NCBI GenBank assembly: GCA_029560455.1
Contig: JAKQKW010000217.1
Span: 1 to 6,393, forward strand
Direction of reading: 5' to 3'
DNA from: Candidatus Rifleibacteriota bacterium
Lineage (GTDB): Bacteria; Riflebacteria; Ozemobacteria; Ozemobacterales; Ozemobacteraceae
DNA length: 6,393 bases
Made by a program: the position numbers and the translations under genes. Below the pieces are notes generated by a model. It was not told the origin of the DNA, made no database searches, and was given only the letters and a program-made list of their open reading frames with translations. Positions 5,304 to 6,393 of the stretch are shown here, piece by piece. Every line of letters begins with the position of its first letter. The first letter of the stretch is position 1.

Positions 5304-6185
5304 ATGGAACTGACCCGCCTGAGCGAGCGGACTTTATGTGTCTGCGGCCCGGCCAATGTCGGCATTATTGCGCTTGGCAACAGCAAAGTTGCCCTGATCG
5401 ATTCGGGTATTGACGAAAAATATGCGGCGCGCCTTTTCGAACTGCTTTCAGACTACCGTTTCAAAGTCGAATACATTTTAAATACCCACGCTCACGCTGA
5501 CCATATCGGTGGCAACGATTTTTTTCGAGAAAAATGCGGCTGCCGGATTCTTGCATCGACGCTTGAAGCCCCGACAATCAGACAGCCATTGATTCAGTCA
5601 GCGGTTCTTTTTGCCGGCGCACCGATCAACGATCTGATGAACCGCTTCATCATGGCCAACCCGAGCGAGGTCGAAATTCTCAGCGGCAGCGAACTGAAGC
5701 TCGAAGACGTCGAGATAAAGATTCTCGATCTGCCCGGGCACTCGGTCAATCAGAAGGGGTTCCTGGTCGATGGCACCGCCTTCGTTGCCGACACGCTTTT
5801 TCCTGATAATTTCTTTCGTAAACAACGCCTGCCGTTTACCTACGACCCGCATGCGCACCTGCAGACTCTTGAAAAACTGCGAAATCTGAGCGCCAGAATC
5901 TATGTCGGCGGTCATTTTACGCCGACCGCAAATATTGCGGGCATGATTGCGAGCAACCAGAAACATGTCGAAGAGGCCATGAAGTTCATGCGCGAACTGC
6001 TCAAAATACCGCTATCGCAGGAAAGGGTTGTTAAGGCGTTTCTCGACCATTTCGGTCTTAAAAAAATAAGCTGGGAATACTATCTTTACCGGGCCACCGT
6101 GAATGGGTATCTTTCGTCGCTTTACCGACGCGGCGAAGTCAAGTTCAGGGTGCTCGACAATCTGGCGGTATGGTATGCGGTTTAA
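5304..6185 (+). CDS. Metallo-beta-lactamase-fold hydrolase
   Basis: A 293-residue protein without a signal peptide, so probably cytoplasmic. The complete two-zinc site is visible: H62-A-H64-A-D66-H67, H146 in LPGHS, D163 in VADTLF, and H204 in VGGH. This points to a hydrolase, with glyoxalase II-type thioesters, lactones or other esters as possible substrates; the fold alone does not choose between them. The beta-lactamase domain covers about residues 10-210. A C-terminal part of about 80 residues (210-293), with helical character and an ending of alternating basic and aromatic residues, may be a small winged-helix or lid domain. The start ATG lies 2 bp after the preceding stop and has no clear Shine-Dalgarno, which suggests translational coupling. 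The downstream gene overlaps its end by 11 bp. Confidence 0.94.
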   Translation: MELTRLSERTLCVCGPANVGIIALGNSKVALIDSGIDEKYAARLFELLSDYRFKVEYILNTHAHADHIGGNDFFREKCGCRILASTLEAPTIRQPLIQSAVLFAGAPINDLMNRFIMANPSEVEILSGSELKLEDVEIKILDLPGHSVNQKGFLVDGTAFVADTLFPDNFFRKQRLPFTYDPHAHLQTLEKLRNLSARIYVGGHFTPTANIAGMIASNQKHVEEAMKFMRELLKIPLSQERVVKAFLDHFGLKKISWEYYLYRATVNGYLSSLYRRGEVKFRVLDNLAVWYAV

Positions 6186-6393
6186 ATCTGCGTTTACATT
6201 GTCAGGCATCCTGATACTTACCGGCACCGCTATTGGTGCTCAGACGATTTCGCGCTGGCTGCGAATACCTTCCGGGAGAACCCCTCCGACAGTTCTGCGT
6301 CATCATCTCGGCGCGCCGCAGTCGCCGGGCTTCAACTTTCAATTCAGCTACGAAAAAACGCCGGTCAAGCCACTGGAACGTCTCATCAACCGG
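6175..6393 (+). CDS. Start of an exported protein of unknown function, cut by the window edge
   Basis: The frame is open for 73 codons to the right edge with no stop. The N-terminus is a typical Sec signal peptide: basic MRFK, a hydrophobic core (about residues 6-20) and a likely cleavage after I-G-A22 before Q23. The mature part seen so far (QTISRWLRIPSGRTPPTVLRHHLG...) has no motif I recognise. The ATG at 6175 lies inside the final codons of the MBL gene (11-bp overlap), with GGCGG a few bases upstream, so the two are probably translated together. An exported protein next to a soluble hydrolase could point to a shared envelope-related task, but that is speculation. Confidence 0.75.
   Translation, partial: MRFKSAFTLSGILILTGTAIGAQTISRWLRIPSGRTPPTVLRHHLGAPQSPGFNFQFSYEKTPVKPLERLINR

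Noticed and set aside
5598..5966. Minus-strand frame of 122 codons opposite the MBL hydrolase
   Set aside because: It is antisense to a gene with a full zinc site and has no features of its own.

Overview
The window (6393 bp, no stretch without a gene longer than about 180 bp) looks like ordinary bacterial chromosome of roughly 50% GC. Genes are tightly packed and coding density is high. I see no rRNA, tRNA, CRISPR array, insertion sequence or phage gene. A rubredoxin suggests an anaerobic or microaerobic lifestyle, and a CheW and a large membrane sensor suggest a signalling-rich bacterium. The style of the membrane sensor reminds me of uncultured Gram-negative lineages such as Candidatus Riflebacteria, but this is a weak impression and nothing here fixes the phylum.

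Left half (minus strand, read from about 3640 down to 1). RNase PH (rph) and the XTP/dITP diphosphatase (rdgB) form a coupled pair whose stop and start codons share one base (TGATG). After a 133-bp gap holding two hairpins and a possible promoter come a CheW-type scaffold protein and, 24 bp later, a 52-residue rubredoxin. The rubredoxin gene ends at a strong intrinsic terminator (1383-1418). Beyond it, a separate minus-strand gene starts at a TTG codon (1286) and runs off the left edge. It encodes at least 428 residues of a multi-pass membrane protein with two apparently extracytoplasmic regions.

Right half (plus strand). A divergent 155-bp intergenic region separates rph from a small VOC/glyoxalase-fold protein that lacks the usual metal ligands. 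Next, an extended -10 promoter (4222-4230) is followed at once by a terminator-like hairpin (4255-4290) and then by a GNAT acetyltransferase, a layout that could be an attenuated leader. Downstream lie a conserved protein resembling the CTP-dependent riboflavin kinase (RibK/DUF120) fold, a metallo-beta-lactamase-fold hydrolase with a complete zinc site and a C-terminal extension, and the start of an exported protein that overlaps the hydrolase by 11 bp and runs off the right edge. The last three are very close together and are probably co-transcribed. Their joint role cannot be read from the sequence.

The points most worth a second look are the RibK-like protein, the hairpin leader ahead of the GNAT gene, and the membrane sensor. 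Nothing here is a clear new system.
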